Assembly: GCF_030272615.1 (NCBI RefSeq)
Contig: NC_081413.1
Span: 565,765,010-565,829,009 of the forward strand
From: Cryptomeria japonica
Lineage: Eukaryota > Streptophyta > Pinopsida > Cupressales > Cupressaceae
Direction: 5' to 3'
DNA: 64,000 nucleotides
The notes beneath the pieces were generated by a model. The model did not search any database and was not told where the DNA came from. It was given only the letters and a program-made list of their open reading frames with translations. Both the position numbers and the translations under genes were made by a program. This document shows, piece by piece, positions 45,201 through 54,752 of this stretch (the stretch's first letter is position 1; every line of letters begins with the position of its first letter).

Positions 45201-46813
45201 TTATCTGGTTTAGCCACAGCGACAATGTTTGAAATCCATGGGGAATAGTCAATAGGGCGGATAAATCCAGCCTCCAATAATTTTTCAATCTCAGCTTTAA
45301 CAAGCAGAGCTATCTTAGGATTCATTTTTCGAATCTTTTGTTTCACGGGCTTAGCATCAGGAACTAAGACAATATTATGAGTAACGATCTTAGGATCTAT
45401 ACCAGGCATGTCAGAATATGCCCAAGCAAAGATCTCAGGGAATTCATGCAATAGTTCTTCATATTGTTTCTGTTCCTCTTCATCCAAACATTTTCCAATT
45501 TTAATGACTTTCTCTTTATTGCAAGGATCCATCTTAATATCAGTGGTGTCACTTATGAGGAGATTACTTTGTTGAGGAGTATCCTTTAACTGAGGGAATT
45601 CTTTCACAATCTCGTCATTATCAATCTCTTTTCCAAAATAGGGTTCAGTGTTCAAACAATAAGGGAGTTCCCTATTGTGATGATAACGAGGAAGAGTGTC
45701 ATAGGCTCCCAAGAACTCAGCTAAAGCATCGTCGGTAGGGAAGATATCTAGAGCACAATCACCCGAAGAATCCTCATCAATATACTCAGGGTGTTGTATT
45801 GATAAAGATGTAGAGATAGCATTAACACTAATGCATGGTCTTTTAGAGGCTTTAGTACGTCTGCAGGGATTATAACCAAGTCCAAAGGCATAATGTTGAA
45901 AATTAGTCTCTAGAGGAACTCTTATCCCTTGTTCATTAGCACCACAACCTTTTCCATGATACCCATGCTTAGCGAAAATGCGAAAACCACGACCATAACG
46001 ATCAGCCATTTCAGGAAGAGAAGGTGGTTTTTCATAAGACAAAGAATCAAACTCTTCATAATTATAGATGTGAGGAGAAGAAGTTTGAGAAGCGGCCACA
46101 AAATTATTACTCATAGCTTCAGGTAAGGTTGATTGACTTTTAGCTTCTTCTTTCTTTTCAACTTTATGATTTTCAGCTTCTTCCTTCTTTCCAACTTTAA
46201 TTTCTCTAGAAGGAACCTTATATTCACCTACAAAGGTAGGGTTAAAATCAAGAGATCCCCAATCATCTTCTGCGAGATCCTTCTCAGGATCAAAATCCTT
46301 TTTATGTGTAGTTTCAAGTCGAGAAGGATTTTCTTCAGGAGTTCCAGATTCATCCAAAGGATTTTGATCATCGGAAAGCAAAGACTCATCGATAGGTTTC
46401 TTGTTTAAAGAGTCATCACTAGACGAGGATGGCTTAGAAGAATCTCCTTTGGAATTAGATGTTTGTAGACAAGCTTGAAAATTAGTATCTCCCATCAAAG
46501 TATATGTCTTATTGTTATAAATGAATTTAACTTGTCTATGCAATGTAGAGGGGACAGCTTGCATGCTGTGAATCCAAGGCCTCCCTAATAACAAGTTATA
46601 TGTTAAATTTCCCGGCATAACATGGATAGGAGTAGGCAAAGTAATAGGTCCTACTGTGAGAGGTAAGGTGATGATACCCAATGAAGTCTTAGCCACATTA
46701 TCAAAGCCACGAATGGAACGAGAGTCAGGCTCCATAAGAGAAGTATCCACATTCATCTTATGCAATAGATTGATGCTACACACATTAAGGCCAGAGCCAT
46801 TATCTACTAGTGT
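42263..46813 (-). CDS. Element A pol polyprotein, intact
   Basis: An uninterrupted frame of about 1516 codons follows the TGA at 46814-46816. Counting residues from the first ATG (46783), protease residues surround that start (LVDNGSG just before it; LLGRPW at 65-70). A charged linker holds a G-patch (259-292: GRGF, GYHGKGCG, EQGIRVPLE). RT spans about 490-690, with DFRDLN, MPFGLKNAG and YVDD (632-635). The first RNase H lies at about 740-880. A second, archaeal-type RNase H (about 920-1050) has D928, E966, D990 and D1040. Integrase has an HHCC finger (CHQC at 1191-1194) and D1223, D1284, E1320. It ends LRRYYA. The double RNase H places it in the Tat lineage. It would copy element RNA into DNA and insert it. 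All catalytic residues checked are present, so it could still be enzymatically competent. Confidence 0.93.
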   Translation of the reverse strand, partial: TLVDNGSGLNVCSINLLHKMNVDTSLMEPDSRSIRGFDNVAKTSLGIITLPLTVGPITLPTPIHVMPGNLTYNLLLGRPWIHSMQAVPSTLHRQVKFIYNNKTYTLMGDTNFQACLQTSNSKGDSSKPSSSSDDSLNKKPIDESLLSDDQNPLDESGTPEENPSRLETTHKKDFDPEKDLAEDDWGSLDFNPTFVGEYKVPSREIKVGKKEEAENHKVEKKEEAKSQSTLPEAMSNNFVAASQTSSPHIYNYEEFDSLSYEKPPSLPEMADRYGRGFRIFAKHGYHGKGCGANEQGIRVPLETNFQHYAFGLGYNPCRRTKASKRPCISVNAISTSLSIQHPEYIDEDSSGDCALDIFPTDDALAEFLGAYDTLPRYHHNRELPYCLNTEPYFGKEIDNDEIVKEFPQLKDTPQQSNLLISDTTDIKMDPCNKEKVIKIGKCLDEEEQKQYEELLHEFPEIFAWAYSDMPGIDPKIVTHNIVLVPDAKPVKQKIRKMNPKIALLVKAEIEKLLEAGFIRPIDYSPWISNIVAVAKPDNKIRMCTDFRDLNKASLKDDFPLPNIDMIVDSTAGYALLSFMDGFSGYNQIFINPQDQFKTTFTTPWGTFCWIMMPFGLKNAGATYQRAMTLIFHDYMHKILEDYVDDILAKSFLRMDHVKILRQIFERIRKYHMRLNPRKCVFGVDSGKLLGFIVSHRGIEVDTKKIDAIVNMPPPRNVSQLKSLQGKIQAIRRFVSQLADRTFPFTQLLKKDITFQWNEDCQQAFEDLKVYLASPPILQPAEPSKPFILYTVASSHALAALLAQHDKDGKECPVYYISRTLLDYETRYSAIERQCLAVVFATQKLRHYLLNSEVHVMVKFDPLKHLFSKNDLSGRLAKWVMMLTEFDLKFVSQREIKGQALTDHLVEAPSPFSLPNPESFLDDFILSIEKDETWELYFDGSKCRTGSGAGVVLVSPTKKPIPLSYRLNFLCTNNIAEYEALIAGIKAALALNIKHIHIYGDSQLIIRQVTGIYQAKQDKLSQYKDLAISLLQNFDSYTMEPVPRKDNRHADAMACVASLVSLEDPMVDLNFVIHNLISPAIEDDSSLVTCCDFVDSDESFSHIVRYLTDGTFPDSANRNTRARIRKLSARYIILSNVLYRRGYDGLLLRCLNKSEIPIALEEAHSGACGGHFGGKSLVHRLLRMRYYWQTMQKDSFSFVKKCHQCQQHNNLIHAPAQELRSQVASWPFSAWGLDLIGKISPPSSQGHTFIITTTDYFTKWVKAIPLRSTTAEVICQFLLENIISRFGIPSTIISDNGTSFKNKDVKKFLEKYHIKHRFSTPYYRQSNGQAESSNKIIEQILRKTVNKHGKDWSNQLIYALWTYRTSVRIATGTTPYNFVYGVDAIMPLELEIPSLRVSLKGIIDDDSYREQQLQQLEMLDEQRINALEHIQAYHKTLQRSYNDKVIQRSFSVGDLVLYENQRNVNALPAEKGKFSPNWLGPYIVIEDYGSGAYKIVDVDGMPLKEPINAMHLRRYYA
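45908..46009 (-). other. G-patch domain within element A pol
   Basis: Residues 259-292 follow the G-patch pattern of spaced glycines: GRGF, GYHGKGCG, then EQGIRVPLE. G-patches bind nucleic acid or helicase partners, and one is known at the protease C-terminus of betaretroviruses. Here it lies between protease and RT. Element C has an equivalent at about 58690-58800; element B has lost it. Confidence 0.75.
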
Positions 46814-47841
46814 TCATCTTATAGCAGTGTCTTTCATGACAACCACAATCATCAAGGGATCATATTGTTGTTGGACTTCACCAGTAGGCAACTCATCTTG
46901 CGTAAGCACAATTTGAGGTTTAGGATTCATCACGGAGTTAACAAAAGATGCTATATTACTAGATGTATTCGGTGGAGGAACATTCAAATCTTTCAAGGCA
47001 TCTTGTAACATTCCATGATAAGCGGAAGAAGTTTGAATCAAATCCCAAAGGGATATCTTAGCAGGGGTAGCTTTGAGTTGTTCTATGAGATCATATTCCT
47101 TACCCATAACTTGCGAAATACGGGGAGCTTGAGGAAGAATTGGTTGAGGATTAGGAAGAGAGACTGGAATAACAGGAGGAGGATTAGGTTGCCTATTATT
47201 TCTGGTATGATAGGTATGGGCAACCGCATGATAACTCTCTCTAGTTATTTGCTTAGCATAATTGTAAGGACTTATAGGTTTTCTTCCTTGTACGGTGATG
47301 ATTGGTTTATTCGGAGTACAAAAGGGATCATGATCATACCTTTTTGGACAGTAAGGAGAGGAGTTTTAGGAATTTGAAAGGTGGGGTAAGGATAAGCACC
47401 TTGGACTTCAAAGAGAGGCTTGTTATATTCATTCAAATTTATCATGTTAACCAATTTAGAAGTCTTGTTTTTGTTTAAAGGTTTCGACAAAGCCACAAAG
47501 TCATCAAGAGCATCATCCAACAAAGCATGATCATATCGATTAAAAGGTTTGTCTTTTGATTCAAAAGGAGACATCTCCTCATAGAGGGGATTATTGAAAA
47601 CAACCATGTTACTAGATTCGGGGGAAGAGTGGATAGGAATGTATCCTTGAGAGGAATCATTCGACTTATCTTTCTCATCACACCTAAATGGCATAGTAAC
47701 AAGGTTTATGAGTTTTTGGTAAAATGAAGGTTTAGCATCCTTAGGGTTTAAAAACTCATCTAAAGCTTCATCTAATTCATCTTGGCTATACTCATAATAA
47801 TCATCAAATGCATGAACATTTTGCAAATAGAAATCTGACAT
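46814..47841 (-). pseudogene. Capsid-less leader ORF of element A, frameshifted
   Basis: The counterpart of the 342-codon ORF of B. It starts at 47841, runs well to about 47340, loses frame in an A-rich spot where B reads VQGRYDHD, and resumes in the original frame by 47107 with the EYDLIEQLK, PAKISLWDLIQ block. It ends in the same TGA just before protease (46814-46816). Like B it has no capsid blocks and no zinc knuckle. The change looks like a single-base slip. The element otherwise has an intact pol. Confidence 0.8.
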
Positions 47842-47997
47842 TTTGAAAAGATTGCATAAAATTTAAACACACAATGCAAAGAAACACAAGTTTTCTCTCT
47901 TTTTCTTTCTTTCTTCTCTTTTAATGAAATAAAATGAAAACACACTAAATCTAGATCTAGATCTAATAAATTCAATGCAAGAGGAAGCAATGATAGA

Positions 47998-48018
47998 TTC
48001 ACGTCGGGTTCACCAAAA
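47998..48018 (-). other. Primer-binding-site-like sequence, element A
   Basis: On the minus strand TTTTGGTGAACCCGACGTGA follows the 5' LTR directly, the same as in D and B. Confidence 0.75.
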
Positions 48019-49678
48019 TGTGTAGGGGAAAAAAAAGCGAGACTAGGTTAATCATGCCCTAATCCTACCTTTTGACACACATTACAGAATACGAAAGAGC
48101 CTAGAGATATCACACAATTGGCTACTTCTTTTGGTGAAAGAGAGAGTCACGGGATATCTATTAGGATTTCTATTCCCTTGTTGAAATTGTAAGATCAAGT
48201 AATGCAAGTTCAAACCCTAATCTCAAAATGCAAGTATGAACTAATAACAAGATTGCAGAATTGAGATTAAACAATGAACAGCGGTAAGTGTAAGGATAAA
48301 ATAAGAATGCAGATATGTACCTAGAGTCAAAATCGGACTGAAAATGTTCAGGATGGGGGCGCGGGCGCCACTGTCCTGAAAACTGCACCGGAAACCACTG
48401 TTTTGCACCCTGAAACACTGTCGGAAAGTCGTCGGAAAGCTGTCTGTCCGGAGGACCAAGGCGCCCAGCGCCTCTGTCCTAGGGACCAGGGCGCCCAGCG
48501 CCCCTGTCCTGGCAGGACCAGGGCGTCTAGCGCCCCTGTCCTGGTCTTCTGAGCTGCAATTTCACATAGGGTTCTGCCTCAACCTTCTCTCTCCGGATCT
48601 GTGTCCCGCGGCGTCGTCCGAATCCCGAAACCTGCAATAATATTTGAAAAGGGGGAGGGGCGGCTATATAGGGTTTTGCCTTAGTCAAACCCCCGCTTCA
48701 GTGATTTCCACCTCTACGAATAGCCAAGTTGTTTTGTAAAATGTATTGTGTGTGCAGACCTAGTGTGTGTGCAAGGTCCAAAATGCAAGAAAGCAAACTA
48801 GAGCAACCTAGAAAGTAAACCCTAATTGCTTGTAAATGATAATGTAAATGCTCTAAATCAAGATGCAATGTGATCTAAAACATGAATAAATGATGTATCA
48901 AAGCTTATGCAAAGACATGAAAACAATACGAAATCATACCCAACCCTCAAGGGAGGAGTACAAGCCAATCTTCAGTCGGTAATCTCCTATTGTTCTTCAA
49001 TGTCTTCCAAGCCCTAAGTGGATGAATGAATTTGATAGATGCTTGATAAAATGATGTTGAATGTTGTTGAAGTCCTCAAAGATCTGCTCTTTCGCTGCAT
49101 ATGAAGTTCCTGAAAACAAAAATCCGATCCCTTCAAATGAGGAAAGAGAGCTCTTATGTATGAAGCCCTAGGTCGTAAATTCATATTTTGGCCGACCTAG
49201 AGATTGAATATCCCACCAATTTCTTGGGGTTAAGCTTTATTTTATGATTGGATCGTGCTCCCAAAATTTTGGGAAAAATGTCCGGGACCATGTTGCACGG
49301 GCGCCATGGTCCCGACAACTTTTCACCAAATTTTCAGGGCCGTCGGATATGACGATTTTAGAGAGAATCCCGAAGTTACAGGTGATTTCGAGATGTTTAG
49401 ACCCCGAAACCAACCCCCCCAAGTTTGAAATAGGAATTAATTAGGGTTTTTGATTAAGTGGTGTATTGGAAGAATAAAATGCGAAGGGCACGCTTTAGTG
49501 AAAGGGCCCAACTTTATGATGTAGAAAATGATGAAATAGGGCCTTAGACCTAATTAATTTGATTAATTAAGTGCTTAAGGAGAAATGCAATGCAGAATGC
49601 AAAATGCACTAAGGCGGGTGCTAAACTAGGTGCTAAATTGTACCACCCTAGCGAGTGTGTATAATTTACGACGCTACA
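48019..49678 (-). repeat. Element A 5' LTR
   Basis: 1660 bp, the partner of 36839-38498, starting TGTAGCGTCG on the minus strand. It drives transcription of A towards lower coordinates. A TATATA block lies near 48664-48669. Confidence 0.92.
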
Positions 49679-49683
49679 GTAAG
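49679..49683. repeat. Target-site duplication, right copy (element A)
   Basis: GTAAG, paired with ATAAG at 36834-36838. Confidence 0.75.
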
Positions 49684-50923
49684 ATATTTGACCGATGGTA
49701 CTTTTCCTGATTCCGCTAATAGGAACACTAGGGCTAGAATCCGCAAGCTGTCTGTTAGGTATATCATCCTTTCTAATGTCCTTTATCGAAGGGGTTATGA
49801 TGGTCTTCTCCTTCGTTGTCTTAACAAGTCAGAAATTCCCGTTGCTCTTGAAGAGGCACATTCAGGTGCCTGTGGAGGGCACTTTGGGGGCAAATCCTTG
49901 GTTCATAGATTGCTTCGTATGGGATACTATTGGCAAACTATGCAGAAGGATTCTTTTTCATTTGTTAAGAAATGTCATCAATGTCAACAACATAATAATC
50001 TGATTCATGCTCCTGCCCAAGAACTTCGTTCTCAAGTAGCTTCTTGGCCTTTCTCCGCATGGGGTTTGGATCTTATTGGAAAAATCTCTCCTCCTTCATC
50101 TCAAGGACACACCTTCATTATAACTACAACAGATTACTTTACGAAGTGGGTAGAAGCTATTCCCCTTCGCTCTACTACTGCTGAAGTAATTTGTCAATTT
50201 CTTCTAGAAAACATTATTTCTCGATTTGGGATACCTTCCACTATTATCTCAGATAATGGGACATCGTTTAAAAACAAGGATGTGAAGAAATTCCTCGAGA
50301 AGTATCATATCAAACATTGATTTTATACACCATATTATCCTTAGTCAAATGGTCAAGCCGAATCATCCAATAAGATAATTGAGCAAATTCTTCGTAAAAC
50401 CGTAAATAAGCATGGTAAGGATTGGAGTAACCAGCTAATCTATGCTCTTTGGGCCTACCGAACGAGTGTACGAATTGCTACGGGAACTACTCCTTATAAT
50501 CTTGTTTATGGTGCTGACGCTATTATGCCCTTAGAATTAGAGATTCCATCACTTAGGGTTTCTCTTAAAGGTATAGTAGATGATGACTCTTATAGAGAAC
50601 AACGACTTCAACAGCTTGAGATGCTTGATGAACAGCCCATAAACGCTCTTGAGCATATTCAAGCGTATCACAAAACTCTACAACGAAGCTATAATGATAA
50701 GGTTATTCAACGTTCCTTCTCAGTAGGTGACTTAGTCCTTTATGAGAATCAGCGCAATGTGAATGCCTTGCCAGCCGAAAAGGGAAAATTTAGTCCTAAT
50801 TGGCTTGGACCATATATCGTTATTGAGGATTATGGATCAGGTGCTTACAAAATAGCGGATGTAGACGGTACGCCTCTTAAAGAACCTATCAATGCTATGC
50901 ATTTGCGTAGATATTATGCTTAA
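49684..50923 (+). pseudogene. Element B integrase, beyond the A insertion
   Basis: The pol frame of B resumes after element A with RYLTDG-type linker sequence, then the integrase zinc finger (HSGACGGH, CHQC), GLDLIGK with the first catalytic Asp, IISDNG with the second and NGQAESSNK with the Glu. It ends LRRYYA at 50923, as in A. Two stops near 50320 (TGA) and 50342 (TAG) lie just upstream of the catalytic Glu. They replace residues that A reads as Arg and Gln, so both fit cytosine-to-thymine decay. Inactive in this copy. Confidence 0.9.
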
Positions 50924-51529
50924 TTCTTCGTTTCTTATCTATCTTCTCTTCAGTTCTTCAACATTGGATAATATGTTAGTATTTCTTAATTAAAGCAAAA
51001 TAGAATTAAATGTTATGATCTTTAATCTATATTGCTTCATTCCTGACAAGCGTGCTTTCTTACTTCATAGTTTGTCTTGAATTCATTTATGTAAATTGTA
51101 AAAGGTTTACATTTCCATTATGCTAGCATATTATACAATGTCTTTATGTGTGTTAAGTAGAATCGTATCATGTTGTGTTTAAGTTCAAACTTAAATCACA
51201 TTAGTTATATGATTCTTAGACTTAATGCATATTTATTCCTTATCATCAATGTTGTACTTGATTAAATATTTTAATTAAGTCACACATGTATCAATTTAAT
51301 CATGGAGCATTGAGAAATCAATCACATGAAAATTAAATTCTGAACATACATGTACATTTACCAAATGTATTAGATTTAATCAAAACAAAATATACATTGT
51401 TTTAAGCATTAAAGATAACACATTTGAGACAAAAAGAGAAGCATGTATATATACATATATATGTGTGGATCGTATACAAATCTAGGTCACTGTATATCCA
51501 AAATGTGACCTCTCTTTTACATCATACAA
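50924..51529. other. Spacer between integrase and antisense PMD (B)
   Basis: AT-rich DNA matching the A spacer (41668-42262) in inverse orientation. It holds a GTATATATAC-type palindrome near 51445-51465 and no coding motif. Confidence 0.6.
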
Positions 51530-54169
51530 TCATCTCCTATCCCTAGGGCTAGTGGCTGGAGAGTGTCGACTGGATGCTCCCTCCTGGTCTGGCCGTGAAG
51601 GTGGACCCATGGGTGTGTAGCGTGATACAGATCGTGAGTGACTCCGAGAGGAACTCCTACGATCCCTATCCATAAGGATCGCACGATAGGTGGTAGCCTC
51701 GGTTTGAGCCGCTGCTAGATCTCGCCGCGCCTGCTGGAGGTCCTCTGATAGGACTCTCTCTCTCTGCCGCGCCTGCTGAAGGTCCTCTGATAGGACTCTC
51801 TCTCTCTCCCTCCATATATCTACCTGTACTTGGAATGGGAAAAACAAATCCTCATGTCAACCCGCGTTCCCCTGAGGCCTATAGGTAATCTGTGAGGAAC
51901 TGGGGATCTGTGCTATCATGGAAATATCTGTCATTGCCTGCTGAATCAAGGAACGCCATTCCTGCACATTAGCTATGGTAGTAGAACAGATTTTTGTTAG
52001 TACCATTGTATATCATCAAAACATTAATCAATCAATATAAACCTACTATACCTGGATCTCCCTCGCGCCAGTAGGGATCATGATATGGTAGCATCTGTGA
52101 CTGGGAACTACTAGGCTCCCCTCGCTCGAATAATCTATCCACGATGGGTGTAGGCTGGACGGTACTAGGAACAGGTCTCTGTATCACCTCGTGTTCCCCC
52201 TGTTGGGGAATAGGAGGTGGATCTAGCGCTATGGTATCGTCTCCTGAATGGTGGGGAGCTGCATCCGACTCCTCCTCATCATCTCTATCCTCCTCCTCAT
52301 CGTCCTCCTCGTCATCCTCATCCTCGTCCTCATCTGCATCATCACCTGCATCCTCCTCGTCCTCCTCTCTATCTGCATCCTCCTCCTCCTCCTCCTCGTC
52401 ACTGGGCTGATCGCCTATAGGTGGGTCAGGATCTCCCGCCTCCTCATGATCATCTCCCTCCTCTGGCTCCTCTGACCTAGATCCCTCGTCCTCGTCTCAA
52501 TCTCCATGTCTCCATGGGCCTGGATAGCCTATCGGATGATCTGGTGGAAAGATAGGACCTGGATATGATCTCATGAACCATGAAACATATCTGCGCTGTG
52601 CTCTAGGCTCTGTAGAGTAATCAGTGACTACATCCTGATCAGATCCCTCTAAGTCTGTCATCTCAATGTCATCTACCGTCGGTCTCGCTATTGCTCCAGG
52701 TCTAGGAAGGACCCGTGAGTGTCGAGTATAGATGGGCACATCGGCTAGAACACACTGCTCTAGTCCGAACTGCCTCCGTACTCAGTCAAAGTAGAAGGGG
52801 ACTATGATGTGTGAATATCGTCCCCGCAGTAGATGATTCCTTTGTAGACATGCTAACTGTCTCTCCATACCATCCCATCTATGCATCAGCAGGTAGGGTC
52901 TCCACAATCACTCTCCAATACAACAAATCTCCAAACCTCCACTCGCGGGTAAGTGGATAAGCGAACACCCTAGGTCGCTCGCTCGCTGTACTCAATGGAA
53001 AGCCGACGGGCCTGGTGCATGTGAAGTACTCTAAAATCCACACCTACAGAAGTGTGCATGTCATCAAACTACAACCATGTCCGAATACATACTCCTCAAG
53101 GTCGTGATAGAGATGTGCAAGCATACTCCGACCCCATGCATAAACTCTCCTGTGTCTCTCCATCGCTCTGATACACCATGTGAGGCCCCTATGCATGTGT
53201 GTCCCTCGCCCATTAGGGTAGACGGCTAGTGCTATGATGGCTATCATAAGGCATCTCAGAAGTGGTACCTCCCCTATAGGATGTAAGAGCCAGCTGACCA
53301 TGATGTGACCTCTCGTCTCGCTCGACATGACTCTCCCTATGCAATACATCTGCTCTCTCTGATGATCCTCCGCTGACTGATCGGTCGCATATGTAACTGT
53401 CACTCCTCTGATAGGAAGATGAAGTATACGGTACACATCCTCAAGTGTGACCGTCAGCTCTCCTACTGGAAGGTGAAAGGTGCATGTGTCAGGATCCCAT
53501 CATTCCATCAGTGCCATCAACATCGCAGGATGAAATCGAATGGCAAGCATCAGAATCACGTACCACAATCCTACGATCGATAGTGTGTCTCTCTCTAACT
53601 GAGTCAGCCGTGGAATCTGATCTCGCAAAGTGTGAAGAATATGGCCTGCTGTATGCTCTCTCATGTACGGGAGACCCTGCAACACGAAAACATGACCGTA
53701 ATCAGTACTCAATCATCGAAATCGCAAATGCAAATTGTTGTACATTGTATGCTAGCCTTGTAACCCCTCGCCAGGCCTTGATTGGGGACCATGGCACCCT
53801 GATGGGGACCATGGCGCCCTGTCAGGGACCATGGCACCCTGAGGGGACCATGGTGCCCTGTCAGGGACCATGGCACCCTGAGGGGACCATGGTGCCCTGT
53901 CAGGGACCATGGCGCCCTGCAGGGACCATGGCGCCCCTGTCAGGGACCATGGCGCCCTGGGGGGACCAAGGTGCCCCTCAGGGACCATGGCACCCTAGGT
54001 GGGCCCCGGTCGATGTTCCAGGTCCACATACAATCACGGAAAAGTCAAACATGTGAAGAATCAAAAGTCAAATGTTTAGTCAACTCACCTCATCCAGTGG
54101 CTCGTCGTCGATCACGGCCTGGCGTAGGATCTCGATCCTCGTGGGATGCTTCGATCATCGTGAAGGCAT
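51530..54169 (-). pseudogene. Antisense three-exon PMD gene of element B
   Basis: The same gene as in A, on the minus strand of a + element. The exons are 54089-54169 (27 codons), 52052-53676 and 51530-51972, with the same splice sites as A. Exon 2 carries the PMD signature (TFHLPVGELTVTLEDVYRIL, CIRAMERHRRVYAWGR). The acidic run (52255-52410) is longer than in A. Exon 3 has two copies of the 14-residue ERVLSEDLQQARQR repeat where A has three, and then the Arg/Ser-rich tail. Breaks include TGA at codon 5 (shared with A), stops near 53498 and 53042, frame loss near 52900, and a stop at 52497. The 2-bp loss seen in A is absent here, so the two copies decayed largely independently. Confidence 0.82.
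53783..53996. repeat. GGGACCATGGCGCC tandem array in PMD intron 1 (B)
   Basis: About eleven units of 18-20 bp. They are the reverse complement of the array at 39258-39420, with more units and several GGCGCC to GGCACC or GGTGCC changes typical of CpG decay. Confidence 0.9.
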
Positions 54170-54732
54170 GATGATAGCTAGGTGGGCTCCGCTGCATTGA
54201 ATAGTATTCTGAAATCGACAAAGTGACGAATACAAGTGTCACTTTCGAAGTATATACTCTCGTTTGTTTATTCTTACTTTTTGAAACCCTAATTCTCCTC
54301 TATCATTCATTTTATCATAACTTGAGTTTGGGAGATGCGATTTTCGAGCCGTTTGTTGCGTTGGAATCATATTTTCCTTCTCCTACTCTCAGGATGTTCC
54401 AAAAAGTGCTCTGATGAATCCTATTTAGTGAACACCCCTCATCAACACTCTCTTACACAATTTGTCGCAAGTAAACATGCTACCTTGTTTCACCTCCCTA
54501 AATAAGCAAGTCGAAAAAGGGGGGGGCATATAGCTACTAACAAATTTCATCACTTTCCTTAGTAAGCATTAGGTGATTTTGTGATCTAACGTTTGTTTTG
54601 TAGGGTGTGGTTCCTAACTGTGTACTACAGATACCGCTGGGGGCTTCATCCGACAACTTATGGATATATCCTTTTTCAAATAATGTTTACTTTTTTGTAC
54701 TTTAGCTTGCATATGCACTAGTACTCATATGA
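54170..54732. other. Region upstream of the antisense PMD gene, element B
   Basis: About 560 bp, the inverse counterpart of 38519-39083, with a GAAACCCTAAT telo-box-like block on the + strand near 54281. It is the likely promoter region of the PMD gene and also the 3' untranslated end of the element RNA. Confidence 0.4.
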
Positions 54733-54752
54733 CCGCTAAAGTGGGGGCTAAA
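54733..54752 (+). other. Polypurine tract of element B
   Basis: CCGCTAAAGTGGGGGCTAAA immediately before the 3' LTR, identical to the tracts of D and A. Confidence 0.85.

Larger units (their letters stand above)
36839..49678 (-). mobile_element. Element A: near-complete Tat-type element inside element B
   Basis: A 12.84-kb element on the minus strand with two 1660-bp LTRs and a 5-bp duplication (one mismatch). It is inserted in the pol gene of the related element B, in opposite orientation. The order on the minus strand is 5' LTR (48019-49678), primer-binding site, capsid-less ORF, protease, G-patch, RT, RNase H, second RNase H, integrase (to 42263), then an antisense PMD gene on the + strand, polypurine tract and 3' LTR (36839-38498). 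By eye the LTRs differ at about 35 positions (near 2%), mostly transitions. Its pol is the only intact large frame in the window. Confidence 0.93.

Noticed and set aside
46814-46816. TGA before protease as a selenocysteine codon
   Set aside because: Land plants lack the selenocysteine machinery, and decay of CGA or readthrough explains it better.
53484-54056. Long frame with repeats of a GTMAPCQGPW type, and similar frames at 39053-39584 (minus)
   Set aside because: They are translations of the GGCGCCATGGTCCC array in PMD intron 1 and of antisense PMD exon 2. No protein family fits, and the frames differ between A and B.
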